Shown here in pieces: positions 1 to 12,458 of a stretch of 64,000 nt of DNA. Both the position numbers and the translations under genes were made by a program. The notes under the pieces were generated by a model. It searched no databases and had not been told where the DNA came from. It was given only the letters and a program-made list of their open reading frames with translations. The stretch comes from Campylorhamphus procurvoides (Eukaryota > Chordata > Aves > Passeriformes > Dendrocolaptidae), in contig WBMV01008435.1 in the NCBI GenBank assembly GCA_013396655.1, forward strand, positions 620,001-684,000, in the 5' to 3' direction. Position 1 is the stretch's first letter. Each line of letters starts with the position of its first letter.

Positions 1-1988
1 TGTTTGAAAATCTACAGGGACCACATTACATAAATGTGTTGGCACCCAGGTCGGTTCCTCCCACGCATTCAAATGAAGCTGGTGTGGATGTACTGTATCT
101 TTTTAATCAGCTTTGTCTGGCTGTTTAGGTGATTTGTCTTTGGAAATTATGTCAGTTACTTAAGAATTTGGGGTACCTCACATATTGACAAGGAAGATGT
201 GATTGTAAGAAACTGACAGGAAGAACAGAAGCTCTAGAAGCTGGGGATTAAGGTCTCTTCTGGAAGACCAGACCTATGGAATGTTTTCAGTTTTGGGTCT
301 TTCTGAAAACTGGTTTCATGGTATGCAGGTAAGTGAAAAAAATGTTGTTTTCTTCTGAAGTGAACTTCTAGGCTAGTTTTTTTGGTGGGTCTATGTTATT
401 TATTGTTTGGAGGAGTGAGGTAACTGACTTGATGGGTAGTACTAGCTGTCTTGGTGTTGCCTGGAATATAGGCAGGCATTGAAAGTTTACAGAGCAGCAC
501 TCCAGAAGTTATATCTGTACTGGCAAATGTAATAATTCCAGTTACGGCTTGAATATTTTTTAACTCTCTGAAGAGTTTCCAAGTTCACATAAACTGGTTA
601 AGTTCTTTTCTTAGAAATTAACCATTATGCCTGTTATACAATGCGATGCATTCATTATATTTGTGGATAGTAATGATTTAAGTAATTAGATTAAAAAAAT
701 ACTTTGTGCGTCATGGCAAATAAAAATTATTTTTGTATCTATTGCTTTCATTCAAGTACAATAAGTGAAGGATGATAATTTCAGCTCTTGGAATGTGCAT
801 TTTTGTTCCCAGGCTTTTATTCATATTAGTGGAGGACTTTTTTTAATTCAGCCCCTCTTTTTTCAGTTTTCATTTCAAGCTTACATGTTTTCAGTAACTT
901 AAGGTTTCTGATGGAATTTTCAGTATTTCTGTAACAATTAACTTTGGTTAGTGTTTTTCCTTTGGTGAAAAGAGGGGAAGTCTTATTTTAATGCCTTTAA
1001 ATTAGAAACATTAATAGATGTTGGTGGGTGATTATTATGTTTTCAGGTGGTTTATGTTTTCTAAAACAGGGTTTTATCTGAGCCATTGCAGTATAACCAA
1101 GTATATTATTCTGATAGTATTTTGGTGTGGGTTCATGCTATTCCTAAAAACACTCTCTTGACAGGGGATTTCTAAAATAGTTTGAGGATCTTTTCTTTCA
1201 GGGCTGTCCAGGGAATGGAAAGAGCCTCAATAGTTAATGCCTGGCTATAATTAAAAAGTTTTTGTGTAGATTAATGATTTCGGTTCCATCAACAGAAAAG
1301 GTATTCTTTTACCAGCATAATAACCTAATGTAAAGTCATCACACACCTTCATAATTTGGGAGCCTTGATGTCTTGGAGACCTTCACTGTGACATATTAAT
1401 TCAGTTTGGGACTGCTGGTATTCTGCAGAAATCTAGACGTGAGTGCAAGGAGATAAAAAAATGGATGTCATACCTGAGAAGGATTTTATAGATTTAAAAG
1501 ACACCTAAATTGAGATACTGGAGATAGTTTTATTAAAGATTAAATTATAGATACTGAACTTTCCTTTTATATCAACAGATATAATAGGTGTGTTACTTCA
1601 GTGGTAATAATTACAGAATTGATTTGCCATTTTAGAGGTTTTGCAGTTCTTGGCTGTTTGCAAATCTTAAGCTATGAATCTGTATGATGCTTGATTTTAT
1701 GAATTGGTTTTAGTTACTCATTGTTTTCCACTGATATGATGATTCTTCGATGCTTTAGTGCTGGATACTTTTTGGTAGCTTGCCCGTCAGTTTTGACCAT
1801 ATGTACAAAATTTGTTCTAGAAAACAGAATTACCTCCCTCCCAATTGCCTGTCTGTGTGTCCCTCCACCGCCCATAATTTTTTCAGGAGCATGGGTTGAC
1901 ATCAGATACGCCAGGAGCTGTTTTCACTTAAAGGGACATCATTGGTTTTATGTTGATTTGGTCTGAGGGAGTTTGACAACTCCTGCAG

Positions 1989-2072
1989 TTTGAAAAGGAA
2001 AGGTCTCTTACTGACACTGAAATGATGCATATGCATATCAAGGAAATGAGTCATTCTCTACTGGAGAGCAAG
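1989..2072 (+). other. Exon-like open block of unknown status
   Basis: An 84-bp block is flanked by a CAG acceptor-like end (1986-1988) and a good GTAAGC donor (2073). It is open through 28 codons in phase 0, beginning FEKERSLTDTE and ending SLLESK. The polypyrimidine tract before it is poor and I do not recognise the peptide. It may be a chance match or an alternative or lncRNA exon. Confidence 0.2.
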
Positions 2073-5000
2073 GTAAGCAACTGGAGCAGCCTTCTGCACA
2101 CATGTAGCAGGCTTTGACATGCACAGATTTAGCACATATATGGAGGCAGTTCTCATATTCATAAGCTCAGTTCTAGACTTTGTAGTATCAAATGATCTCA
2201 GTGTCCGGAAGGTGCTGATGCACTGTGCCTGATACTAAGTTGCTGCCTGAAGGATTTCCAGAAATCTGGCAGTTTAGATTGATAAATGTAGGAAAATATG
2301 ATAGTTACTTTTTAAGAACTTTGCCCAGACTGGTGTGCTCTTGCATATGCATACCAAAATGGAAACTGTCAGTCAGAGGTGAAAAAATAGCCTACTTGTT
2401 GAGGGAGGCAAGAGTGTGCCTGGCCTCTCTTCTGGTTCCCTGTTTGTGTGAACTGTGAAGTGGAGCCCAGGTATATTGTGGATTAATCAGGTGGTGGTGA
2501 TGCTTAGCTCCCACCTGCAGTTAGTTCATTGTCATGAGTGACAGCTAAAGAAAAGCCTGTGAATATTGTTGACTTCTAACCTAGGGTACACATTTATACA
2601 GCTCCCAGAGTTGGGTTATTCTTCTGGCTTTGCAAAATGCTTGCTCATCATATTTCAGGAGAAGCTCTTAAGCTTCACTACAAGCTGGAGCTTCCCCAGC
2701 CTTCTGTTTTCTAAATTCATAGTTAGTGAACCAGAGAAGTTTGCAGACATTGTTAAGGTTTCACTGTACAGGCAAGATAAAAGGGAAGAGCAACTAAGTA
2801 GCACTATTGAATGGGTCATCTTCTTAAGGCCTGAGGTACGCTCATGTATATTCATCAGAAATAAGTAGGTTGGTTGTACTTCTGCTCGTGCAAGAAAAAA
2901 TTAGAAAGTGAAACCCAATAAAGCTGAAACTGAGTAAACAAACTTCTGTCAAATGGATAGTGTAACACAGGGGTGGGGTGGAGGGGACATGAGAATGACT
3001 ACCCAAGTCCAAACATTGTTCATTGAAAGTTATGTTTCTGTCTCAAAGATTTGTTCAGACTACCCCCACCTTCCATTTTTTTCTGCCTGAAGAGGAAACG
3101 GACACTATAAGTAATGCTGATGTTAAGTTTTCTCACCCATTTTTAGTCTTATTTGCAGTGCAGGAAGGGGGCTTTCTGTTCTCTTCTTCACTGGGTTTCT
3201 TATATTTCACCCTTTATGTTTGAAATAAGAGAAATACTGGCAGTTAACTTGAAATTGCCTTTCAATTTTAGAGGAAGACTGTCAAACTATGACACATGGT
3301 TTATACATAGTTGCTAGGGAAAAAATATAGCAAAATAATTCATTAGGGGAGTTTGGCAGAACATGCTATATGGTACAAAATATCTAGGAAAAAGTAAATA
3401 AGTATGCTATGATACTTAAAGAATAAAAGTTAAATTCCTCTTTCAAGGGGTTTGTGATGTGATTTAATTTATAGGGAGGAAGAAGGTTGGGGGCTGCTAA
3501 GCTGCTTTCTTGGTTTCACGTATGGAATTCTATTTTACATGGAATAATTTCCATGAAAATATCGTGAGAATTTCCAGCTAATTCCGTCTGCTAGTGGAAA
3601 GAAGCTTATTGTCCCTTCAGCTGGTTTTGTGGGCGATATTGTTGTGACCTTCATAACTTTGCATTTGAAGAATTTTTTTAGATTCTAGTTGTCTTTAATT
3701 TTTTCTACAAAAAAAAGGGAAAAGCATTAACATGAAAACATGCTACTTGATGCAAACTGAAATTTATTCTGTGCACTTCACAGATTTATGCTGTTCTTTT
3801 AAAACATAGCCATATTTTTCTGTAATACAGTAATAGACTTGCCTTTCTAAGCCTTGAAGAAGTTGCAGTTCTGGTATCAAAGCTGTGTTTCTGTGGTCTG
3901 TTTCAACCTATGATAATAGGTACTTACTTGCAAAAATGGGGTTTTTGTACTCTAGTTCCTCTCTTCAGGAGCCTCTCATTTGTATGAGCTTATCCCACTC
4001 CTTCACAACATGTCTGGATTCAGGAAGAGGTGGAATAATATATATTGGCTTAGAACAGGCCTTGCTTCAGTGGCAGGCTGAACGGTGTACAGCTGAAGGG
4101 CAGTGAGCGTGCTGTACCACACATCCATGGTATGGGGTAGTCTGGAGCCAGGAAGGGAGTTCAGCTTATCAATCATTCTTGTACTTCTTGGGTGTTGACT
4201 GTTACACTGAAATCTGTTTTGCAAAATTAGGGAATAAGAAGAAGATCTAACAATGTCCATGCATTGAGTTGCAAGTCAGTGCCAGCCCTGGGTGCATTGC
4301 AATCTCTCAGCTCAAGGTGGTCTCAAAGGACTTACATTAGTCTTGTGCCACTAAACACAAGCTGTAACCTGACGATGAGAGGCGTCAGCATTTCAGATAA
4401 ACTGCCCTTTACCTGCGGATTTTTAAAACATCGAGTAATTATTTTTATTAAACAAGGAAACTTAATTAAGCGCTGTTTAGTCTCATTGTAATTATTCTAA
4501 AGGAGGAGACTCTCAAATACTCTGCAGTGCTCTTGTGGCTAACCTGTTCAAAGCTTTGTACAGTGTTAGATTTTCAGGGTCAAAGGCATTTTGGCGTGAA
4601 CTGGAAAGTTATTCTCATCTCTTAGGACAGATTGCTTTATGGCTAACGCCCTGTCCACGCCTAGCCCTGATTACTACATCACTTATAACTCTAGTAGGCA
4701 TTGTGTGCCTGGAGGAAACAACTTCAGACAACTTCTAAACGCACGAGTTTTAAAGATATTTAATGAACTTTTAGTTTTGTAGGTAGTGGAAGCAGCCAAT
4801 CCAGTGCAGAAAGTTCAGTTGTTCAGGGAATAGTATGAGAATTCGTGTCTAAAAAGATAAAAATTAATCAGGATAGAGAACTGCCTTAATTTTTTTTTGC
4901 ATTGTACTACTTTCTGTAAAAAGTTGGTACTTCCTAGTTAAAAATAATTGCTTTAAATTTGTGCATTTGTTTCCAAATATAGCTTATATGCTAAGTGTTT

Positions 5001-8000
5001 ATATAAAGATTTATTGCTCTATTGCTCAAGATACGCTTTCAATATGTTAATTTTTGAAATACATTTTTAATTTGTTTTCTATTATTAGAAATTATGAGTT
5101 ATGTATGTAGTTTATATCTTAAAACAGCAGAAGTTGCCTCTGAGATGAAGGTAGAGTTTGTAACTTCTTTGGTAAATTATGCGGGCAAAGTGTGTTCTGA
5201 CCTATAGAGTTTCATAGTTTGGTGGTTGGTTGTTTTCTGTTTTGTTTTGGGTTTTTTCAATTGAAAGAAAACAAAAAACTGTGACTTAACTTTTCTTCTC
5301 TTATGAATTTCCCACAGCATTTGGGAAATACGCATTTGGATTGCCTGTGCAATCCATGTTAACATCCTTACATCAATGCACTGTGGGGTTTTAATTTTGT
5401 TAATGTTTTCCAGGAAATCTCTGCCTCTTTTATTGCACAAAATGTGCTTGCTTTTGTTATGAGAAGCATTTTAGCCATTCCTTGTGTTTTTTGTCTAAGA
5501 AGAATGAAGGATTGTGTATATTTAAAAGGCAGTTACATGCCACTCTGGAGAAAAAGATATTTCTCATGCTTCCGTCTTGTAATTGGTTATTAGTGTGGGC
5601 ATGTAAATCAAGCTTTTCCCAGATCATGATTTTATGCTTCTCATTTGTTAAATGTTTGATGTGAGATCTTGCAGCCTGATTTGTCTTTCCTGTCCTCTTC
5701 CTCTCCTCCACCCACTCCCAAAAGAGGAAGGCGCTTAGGCTGGGGAGCTATGCTTATGTGAAGGCTATATATGATTAAAAATTTTGGCTAATAGTTTATT
5801 GCCATATGTACCTTTCAGTGCAGGGTATTTTTCAAAATGTTTGTATTGCTTGTTTAGAAGAACGTATCTGGAACTTTCCTGAAAGAAACAAAAACTCCTT
5901 AATAGAAATACTTGTATATCCCAGAGCAGAATAGAAAGCTCAATGTTGAAAATGGTTATTTTGAGGATTTAAAAACCTTTTGCTCTTCACAGTTTTGAAA
6001 GTAAATGAAAGATGAAGGGCTAGACCTTTCACTGGTGTTTTCAAGCAGAAGTTCTCTGGCGTGGTGTGCAGCAGGACTTGGATCAGGTTGATGGGTTGGC
6101 CACAGTATGTGCTGCCTTTATTTCCTGTTTTCCTATGTTTCTATTTGGTGGAATATGATGCGACAGAGGGGACAGTAGAATGAGAGTGAATTATTTGATT
6201 GCATGTGGAAAATTTTGGTTAAAGGCATGAGGACAATTCGTGTAGGAAGCAATAAGGAAGAAGTTGGGGCAATTTTGGTGGAGGTAGATTGATTTTGTAG
6301 CATGAGAATCAAGGTTCTGCTGTGTATGTCACAGGTTGGCTCCACATAGGATGTCCAAAAATCATGGAAGTTGAACTACAGGCTGGGTTGCTGTTCTTTC
6401 TATATTTTCTAGCTACATCTTTGGGAGTAGTCTTTGCACCTCCAGTGCTGTTTCGCTCAGGAGCAATGACATCCATATTCAGTAACTCCTTGTAAAGCAA
6501 AAAATGTTTTTAATGTTTTCTGCTATTACATTGTTCTACATTTCCATAGGTCTTAAAATTTCTTCATAAAATGAGAAAGACAAATTATGTTGAGGCTCAT
6601 GTCTGTCTTCCATCATGTTTGGAGAAGTAACTGACAGCAGGTCCTCCTTGCCCCTGGAGAATGGAGCGAGTGGTACTCTATACCTTTCAATCTGTGAACT
6701 CCCAGCTCGGACATAATGAGGAGCCAGGAATTACACTACAGTCATACAAGTTACTCCTCTTTATCTCTTCCCTATCCTCATTTTCCAAATGTATTTCACA
6801 GGTTGCCTAAGTAGCTTAATTGTTTTGTCATTCTGCTTCTTTCCAAAAGTATCTCTATAAAATTCATTCACTACATTCACAAAGAAATTATGATCCAATA
6901 TACCAGATTTCCCCTCTACTGCCTAAGTCATATAACATTAATGAAGTAAATTGTGTCTTGGTATTTTTAGTTTGTCATGCAGACAGCATAAAATTAGTAC
7001 TGGAGATAATCCTGTAGCAAGCTGAAATGGCTTCTTGCAGAACAACAGGATGATTTAGTGATGCCAAATTTGAAGGCAAAACAAGGATCTGGTAATAAAA
7101 ATGTGTGTGATTTCTATATACCTTTAATATATGCTGAACTGCTGTTCAGGGCTCTTGGTTAAAATGAAAGGTTTTAACACCAGCAAACAGAGAATACAGC
7201 AAGCAGACTAACACCAAGACTTCAAATAATAAATTCACCCCAAGTAGATAACTGTTGCCTTAATTAGATACAGCTTCAAAATATATGCTAAGATTTTTCC
7301 ACTACAGCTTTTTATCACTTCCACAAGTTCAGCATGCCCTATACAGATGCTTAATTTGTATGCTGGGCCCTGTGATAAAGCTATTTCTGTCGATGAGATT
7401 CCAAAATTGTAGGCACTGATGTCAATGCAGATGAGGTTAGCCTAATTTGGTCAAGAGAGGGCTATGCCATGCAAAATCTTCTTTACATGGGCACATAAAG
7501 GCCAGTGCCAAGACTGACAGGTGTCCAGTGGGTGGCAAGGAGCTTCAGAGATAAACATTCTTGTTGGTACTCCTACAATTCTTGCTTCTTTAAGAAGCAA
7601 CATAATAATTGTATGGCTTTTTTCAGCATCCCTGCAGAATAACCAAGTAAAATGAAAATGGAATGTAATTTTGTAACTGTAAATCTCTTGAATCCTATTG
7701 AAATAATTTTTTTTTCTATGCCAAATTCTTAGTTCAATTTCTGTTTAATGTTAGACTTGACAATGAAAGTAGCATCTTGTTACCTTCAAAAATGGCATAC
7801 TAAGTTTGGAGGTAAATCCCTGTCAGAAAAATTACCTAAAAGTGATTTTCAATTGTAGGAGGTCTTGGAATGTTGTAAATGTGGTGAAGCACACAATCAG
7901 GTTGAATAATGAGAAGTCTGTACAAAGCTATAGTACTTCTGAGAAGACTGTAGAAGGATATTAGAGTTGAAGATGTAAATTTTTTCCTCTAACTTTTCAC

Positions 8001-8852
8001 CTTTCTTCTATGTGAATGTGTCAGCTGTGAAGTGTATCAAAAATGTTTTAATCTATTAATAGAACACTTTCTTTGTACTCCTGTTTCCATACCTCCTTCC
8101 ATGCCTACTAACAGGGGATTGCAATCATATGGTGTTTTTTGCCTGGGAATTTTTTTATATTAGTTTTGAGCTTGTAATTCTTCTGTTCCTTTGTCAGCTA
8201 CCTCTTTCTTAGTACTGATGTGTTAGAAAAAACCCACCCAAACCAAATAAAAACAAATCCTCTTTCTTTGTATCTAGGAAAATATATCTTATACTGACAT
8301 CTCTGTAATTGAAGGCTGAGCCTTTTCAGTATATTTTAGTTTCAGACACAGTAGTCTTTTAGTTCAACACCTGCAGACATAAGGCACTACACTACTGAAA
8401 AGCTCTCTCTGTTTCAGGGTCAGCTTTATCTATAGTGGGGGAGATGCTAAAATAAGTAGATTTGGTTTTTGATAAAGTGTTTAGATGTATGGATTCCTGT
8501 CACCCGCATGCTGACAGAATATTAATGAAAGTCAATATAACTACATGTTTTACAGCTGTGTAAATGTCTGTAAAACACAAGTTTTGCATGAAAAACTTTA
8601 GTAAACTTCATTAGCAAACTGTTAAAGCTATAAGAAATTTGCATCTGCTACAAGTCAGTGAAGAATTTTGAAGTATGTAAACCAGGGTTGTATTGGGAGC
8701 TTAATAAAATAAAAGGTAAGAGGCTGTCAGTAATATATTACAGTCTGGAAAGTGAGGGTAGGTGCTGAAATGGCAGGTGTGTTGAGCTGTGTCATGTGGG
8801 AGACGGGTTTTCAGCTTACTGTCTCATTAGAGCCTCTCCAGGTTTTAAGGAG

Positions 8853-8908
8853 TTCAGCCGAAATTGGTCTGCTTAACCACTTCAGTTGAAATTGGTCAGT
8901 TTAGCCTT
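8853..8908 (+). repeat. 28-bp tandem duplication
   Basis: Two adjacent 28-bp copies (8853-8880 and 8881-8908) share the core GAAATTGGTC and a TTCAG start, with several substitutions between them. This is a small local duplication in non-coding DNA. Confidence 0.8.
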
Positions 8909-11900
8909 AATGGGTGTAGGTTTTAATTAGTTCTTGGAAAAATGCATAGAAGGCTAAAAGCATTTTAGAGTGGATAAGCAAGTTCTGAAATAAGTGTTTA
9001 GTGCAGATGAATATCCAGATTAATTTTCTCTAGAAAGAGCATTGTAGCAGAAACTGTAACTCCTCTAATGATTTGGGCTTGTGTATGGTTTTAGAGGTTT
9101 TTGTGTGTGGTTTTGTTTGTTTGGGGTTTTTTTCAAGCTTGACATGTTAGATTTTTTTTGATTTTTTTTTTTTTGAGGTGAAAGGAGTTGAATGTAGTTG
9201 GTCAGTGTAACTTCTCTTAACCTTTTCTGTATTTCATAAACTGTGTGTTGCTTTTCAGTTTTGTGCTTTGTGAACTGTTTGGGCGTGGCCAGTAGGTCTG
9301 TCTTTGAGTCTCTTTGTTCTTTATAAACTCTGTGATAACTCTTTAAGTTAGTTATTATTTTCATTTGACATCATATTATAAATGAAACACTATATTGATC
9401 TGTGGATTTGCCAGCAAGTTGTGTAACCAGTTTCAGTGTTCGTCCTGTGTAGTACTTCAGTTATTTTAATGAAAAGAATCACAGAATAGGAGAATGAAAG
9501 CCAGACTTGATTTATTTCAGATATGTGCTATATGTGCTTAATTTATGAATATGAAACTTCCAGCCCTCCCCTTGAAATGCTATCTTTTTGGACAACATAT
9601 TTTTGTGTAATGGCTATCAAGGAACCAGAAACAAAGATGGTTTTATTACTGCCTTTTAATGCTTAGCATACTTTCGGAGCTTTAGCATATACTAGTGTGC
9701 CTAGGGAAGTTGGGGTGAAATGTTGGGGTGGTTTTATTTGTTGGGTTTTTTTTCCCCTGTGGCAATTACTAATTTTTTTACATCAGATTTGAAAATTTAA
9801 AATCCTTGCATATATACCTACTTTTAATAAATGGAAGCTCGGTTGCTTGGGGAGTCCTGATAGGTGCCAATATTTTAAATTTGTGTAGACTGCTCTTCAA
9901 ATGCTTCCTACAAGGTGAATAAGAATGTGTATGAAGGGGTTAAGAGTAGCTTTTAGCAGTGCCGGATTAGGAAAAACTTGCTAGACAAGTACCAAGGCTT
10001 AGAAGAGGGTGAGCCCTCATAACTGTGGGAGATTACCCATCACTCAGTCGAAGAGGAACTCTTAGTTGTTTTTATTAATTTTGTTTATTTGTTTCATTTT
10101 CACATGTGAGTGAGAGAAAAGCCTAGGGAACAAGGCAAAAGGAGCAGCTCACACTATGCCCTGCCTCTGTGCCTTTCAGCTGTCTTTTGTTGCACTGGGT
10201 TGCTCTCTTCTCTGGCTTTGTGAGATAGATAGACTCACCTGTGGAAATTCATACACAGAGTTGCTCCTGATTGCTTCCTGTGCTCCCCCTTTTCACACAC
10301 ATACTTCTGGAAGCTTTGAAGCTGCCCAGGTGAGGTAGTAGTGTTCATATAAGCATAAGTTACTGGGAAAACTTCTCTCCAAGAAAAAAAGCTTAAACCT
10401 TCAATGTAGAGGACACATTTCTTGTGTCCTTCATGTCTTCTATAGATAATTTATGAAGAATTGTAAGATGCAACTTCTGTGACTTGAAGTTCTGTAATTT
10501 TCTTTTCCAGTGTTGTGATGTGTTTTGGGAGATTCTTAAACTCAGTGTTTTTTATTTAGGTTCCCAGTTAAATATAGCCTGGTAAAATGGTCTTTCACTG
10601 TTGAAAGGATGTGCTTTAGAAATAGAACATAAATGTTTTACTACAAAATCTAAAACATTGGTAGCTTTTCTTGTCACATATTACTGTTCATCTGTTCTCA
10701 CTTACATAGCCAGGTTACTTGCAATATGTGAAGTATGTGGGAATTGAAATTACTGTTTATTTGCTTCCACTATACCATTCAGTCTTTGATGAAGGTGTAT
10801 TAGTAGTGAAACACAGTAACTCAGGGCAGGAAAACTCAGCTTCTCCCACCTTCAGACTTCACCTTCAGAAGTCTGTCTTTGAGTCTTGAGACCCTGATGG
10901 AGCTTTGTCCTGTGACAGTGGTGCAGTTTTTAATTCTTCAAAATCAAGGATGAAGGCATTTTTATTGAACTCTGGAATTGGCCCCATTTCTTGCTGTGCA
11001 GCAGACCTCTTGTGAATGAGCAGATGACAGTATCTGCAAACAAGTTGTGGGCAGATATAGACTGATGTAGACCAGTCCATCTGTATGGCTGTGCTAACAT
11101 GGTGCTTGGTCCAAGGTGATAAACCTAACCACATCCAAAAATTAAAAAATAAATATTTCCTAAATAACACATAACAAATACATCTGTGTAGGCTGTCATC
11201 TTAACTTTCTCATATGTTTATTTGTTTGTTTGTTTCTTAAAAGAGGATTTGGTAAATGTGGAGTGTAACTTCTTTCCAAAGTCCCTTCTCAGAAGGGAAG
11301 CAGAAATCCTGGTTCAGTGGATTTAAACAAAGCCCTAGAATGGAACAGTAGATAAACATCCTGTGAAAACAGGTGTCTGAATAAAATAGAGAAAGAATAC
11401 TGTGTTGCAGAGCTCAGTTAATATTTGGTTTTGTTTTACCTAACATAGTAAATTTCAGAGTTTCTACAAAGAACATACCATTATACATTTAAATAATATA
11501 AATTGGATTGTTGCTGCACTGGTTTGTACCATATAACACATTTTATGAAAACACATCTAGCTAGAGAACTGAAGTTCATTATATGACAGAGGCACTGAGC
11601 ATGTTCTAAGAAGCATTTTAGAAAGAAGTAATCTGTTTCTAGATGTTTAAATTTTGGAAATGAAAAATGTGTTCTTACCCATCTATCAACTTAGATAGGT
11701 ATGTTTTTACCTTTTTTAGTATTACATGTCCATTTCTGTTAACCTGCAAAATCATGATGTTGAGCAAATAAGATGAAAGGTTTAAAGCAGCTATCAGAAA
11801 AATGCCATGTGTAATGTGTTTTCTTTGACAAAGATTTATGTGATTTGTTTATAAAATATAGACTATCTCTTACCTCTTTTTGAAATACAGTACCCATAGT

Positions 11901-12320
11901 ACACATCTTGATAGTTCTCTCTTTCTGCACTACAGTAGCAATAGAAAACTTACAGAATGGGTGATGGTACAGAAATGCAAGTTGTTGGCTTCCTGTCATT
12001 CATTGGGATTTTGTCTTTTCTAAGGGGGGTTTCTTTCTTTTTCTATCCTACTGAGGACTGAAATGGAAGATTTCTAAAACTGAAAAGTGGTCTTTAAGGA
12101 TGTGTCTAAATGCAGCCTTCTGGATCTGTAGCCATCCTTGACTTTCAAAGTTCATGTTCTGGAGTTCCAAGCCCTTGATTTAAGATCAACCAGTCTTTTG
12201 AGTTTAGTTACAGTGATGATTTATATGTGGTCGTGAAGGTAACTTTTGCTAACTTTCTTAATTTTTTCATGTTTGCTTATTGCTTGTTAGCTGATATGTA
12301 GTCTTATGTGATTGAATAAC

Positions 12321-12458
12321 TATTCCTGGAGGTATATAAATACTGCATCTACAGATCTTTTAGGGATGTGGTTTACTGATGGACTCGGCAGTGCTGGGTT
12401 AACAAGTGGACTTTATAATCTTAAAGGTCTTTTCCAACCTAAATGATTCTAAGATTTT
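12321..12458 (+). mobile_element. CR1-type LINE 3' end fragment, sense orientation
   Basis: The segment reads like the 3' end of an avian CR1 element. It has a TTCCTGGAGGT-like start, then GGACTCGGCAGTGCTGGGTTAA, and near the end AGGTCTTTTCCAACCT followed by AATGATTCT, the degenerate 3' octamer typical of CR1. It is 5' truncated, as nearly all CR1 copies are, and carries no usable reading frame. Confidence 0.88.
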
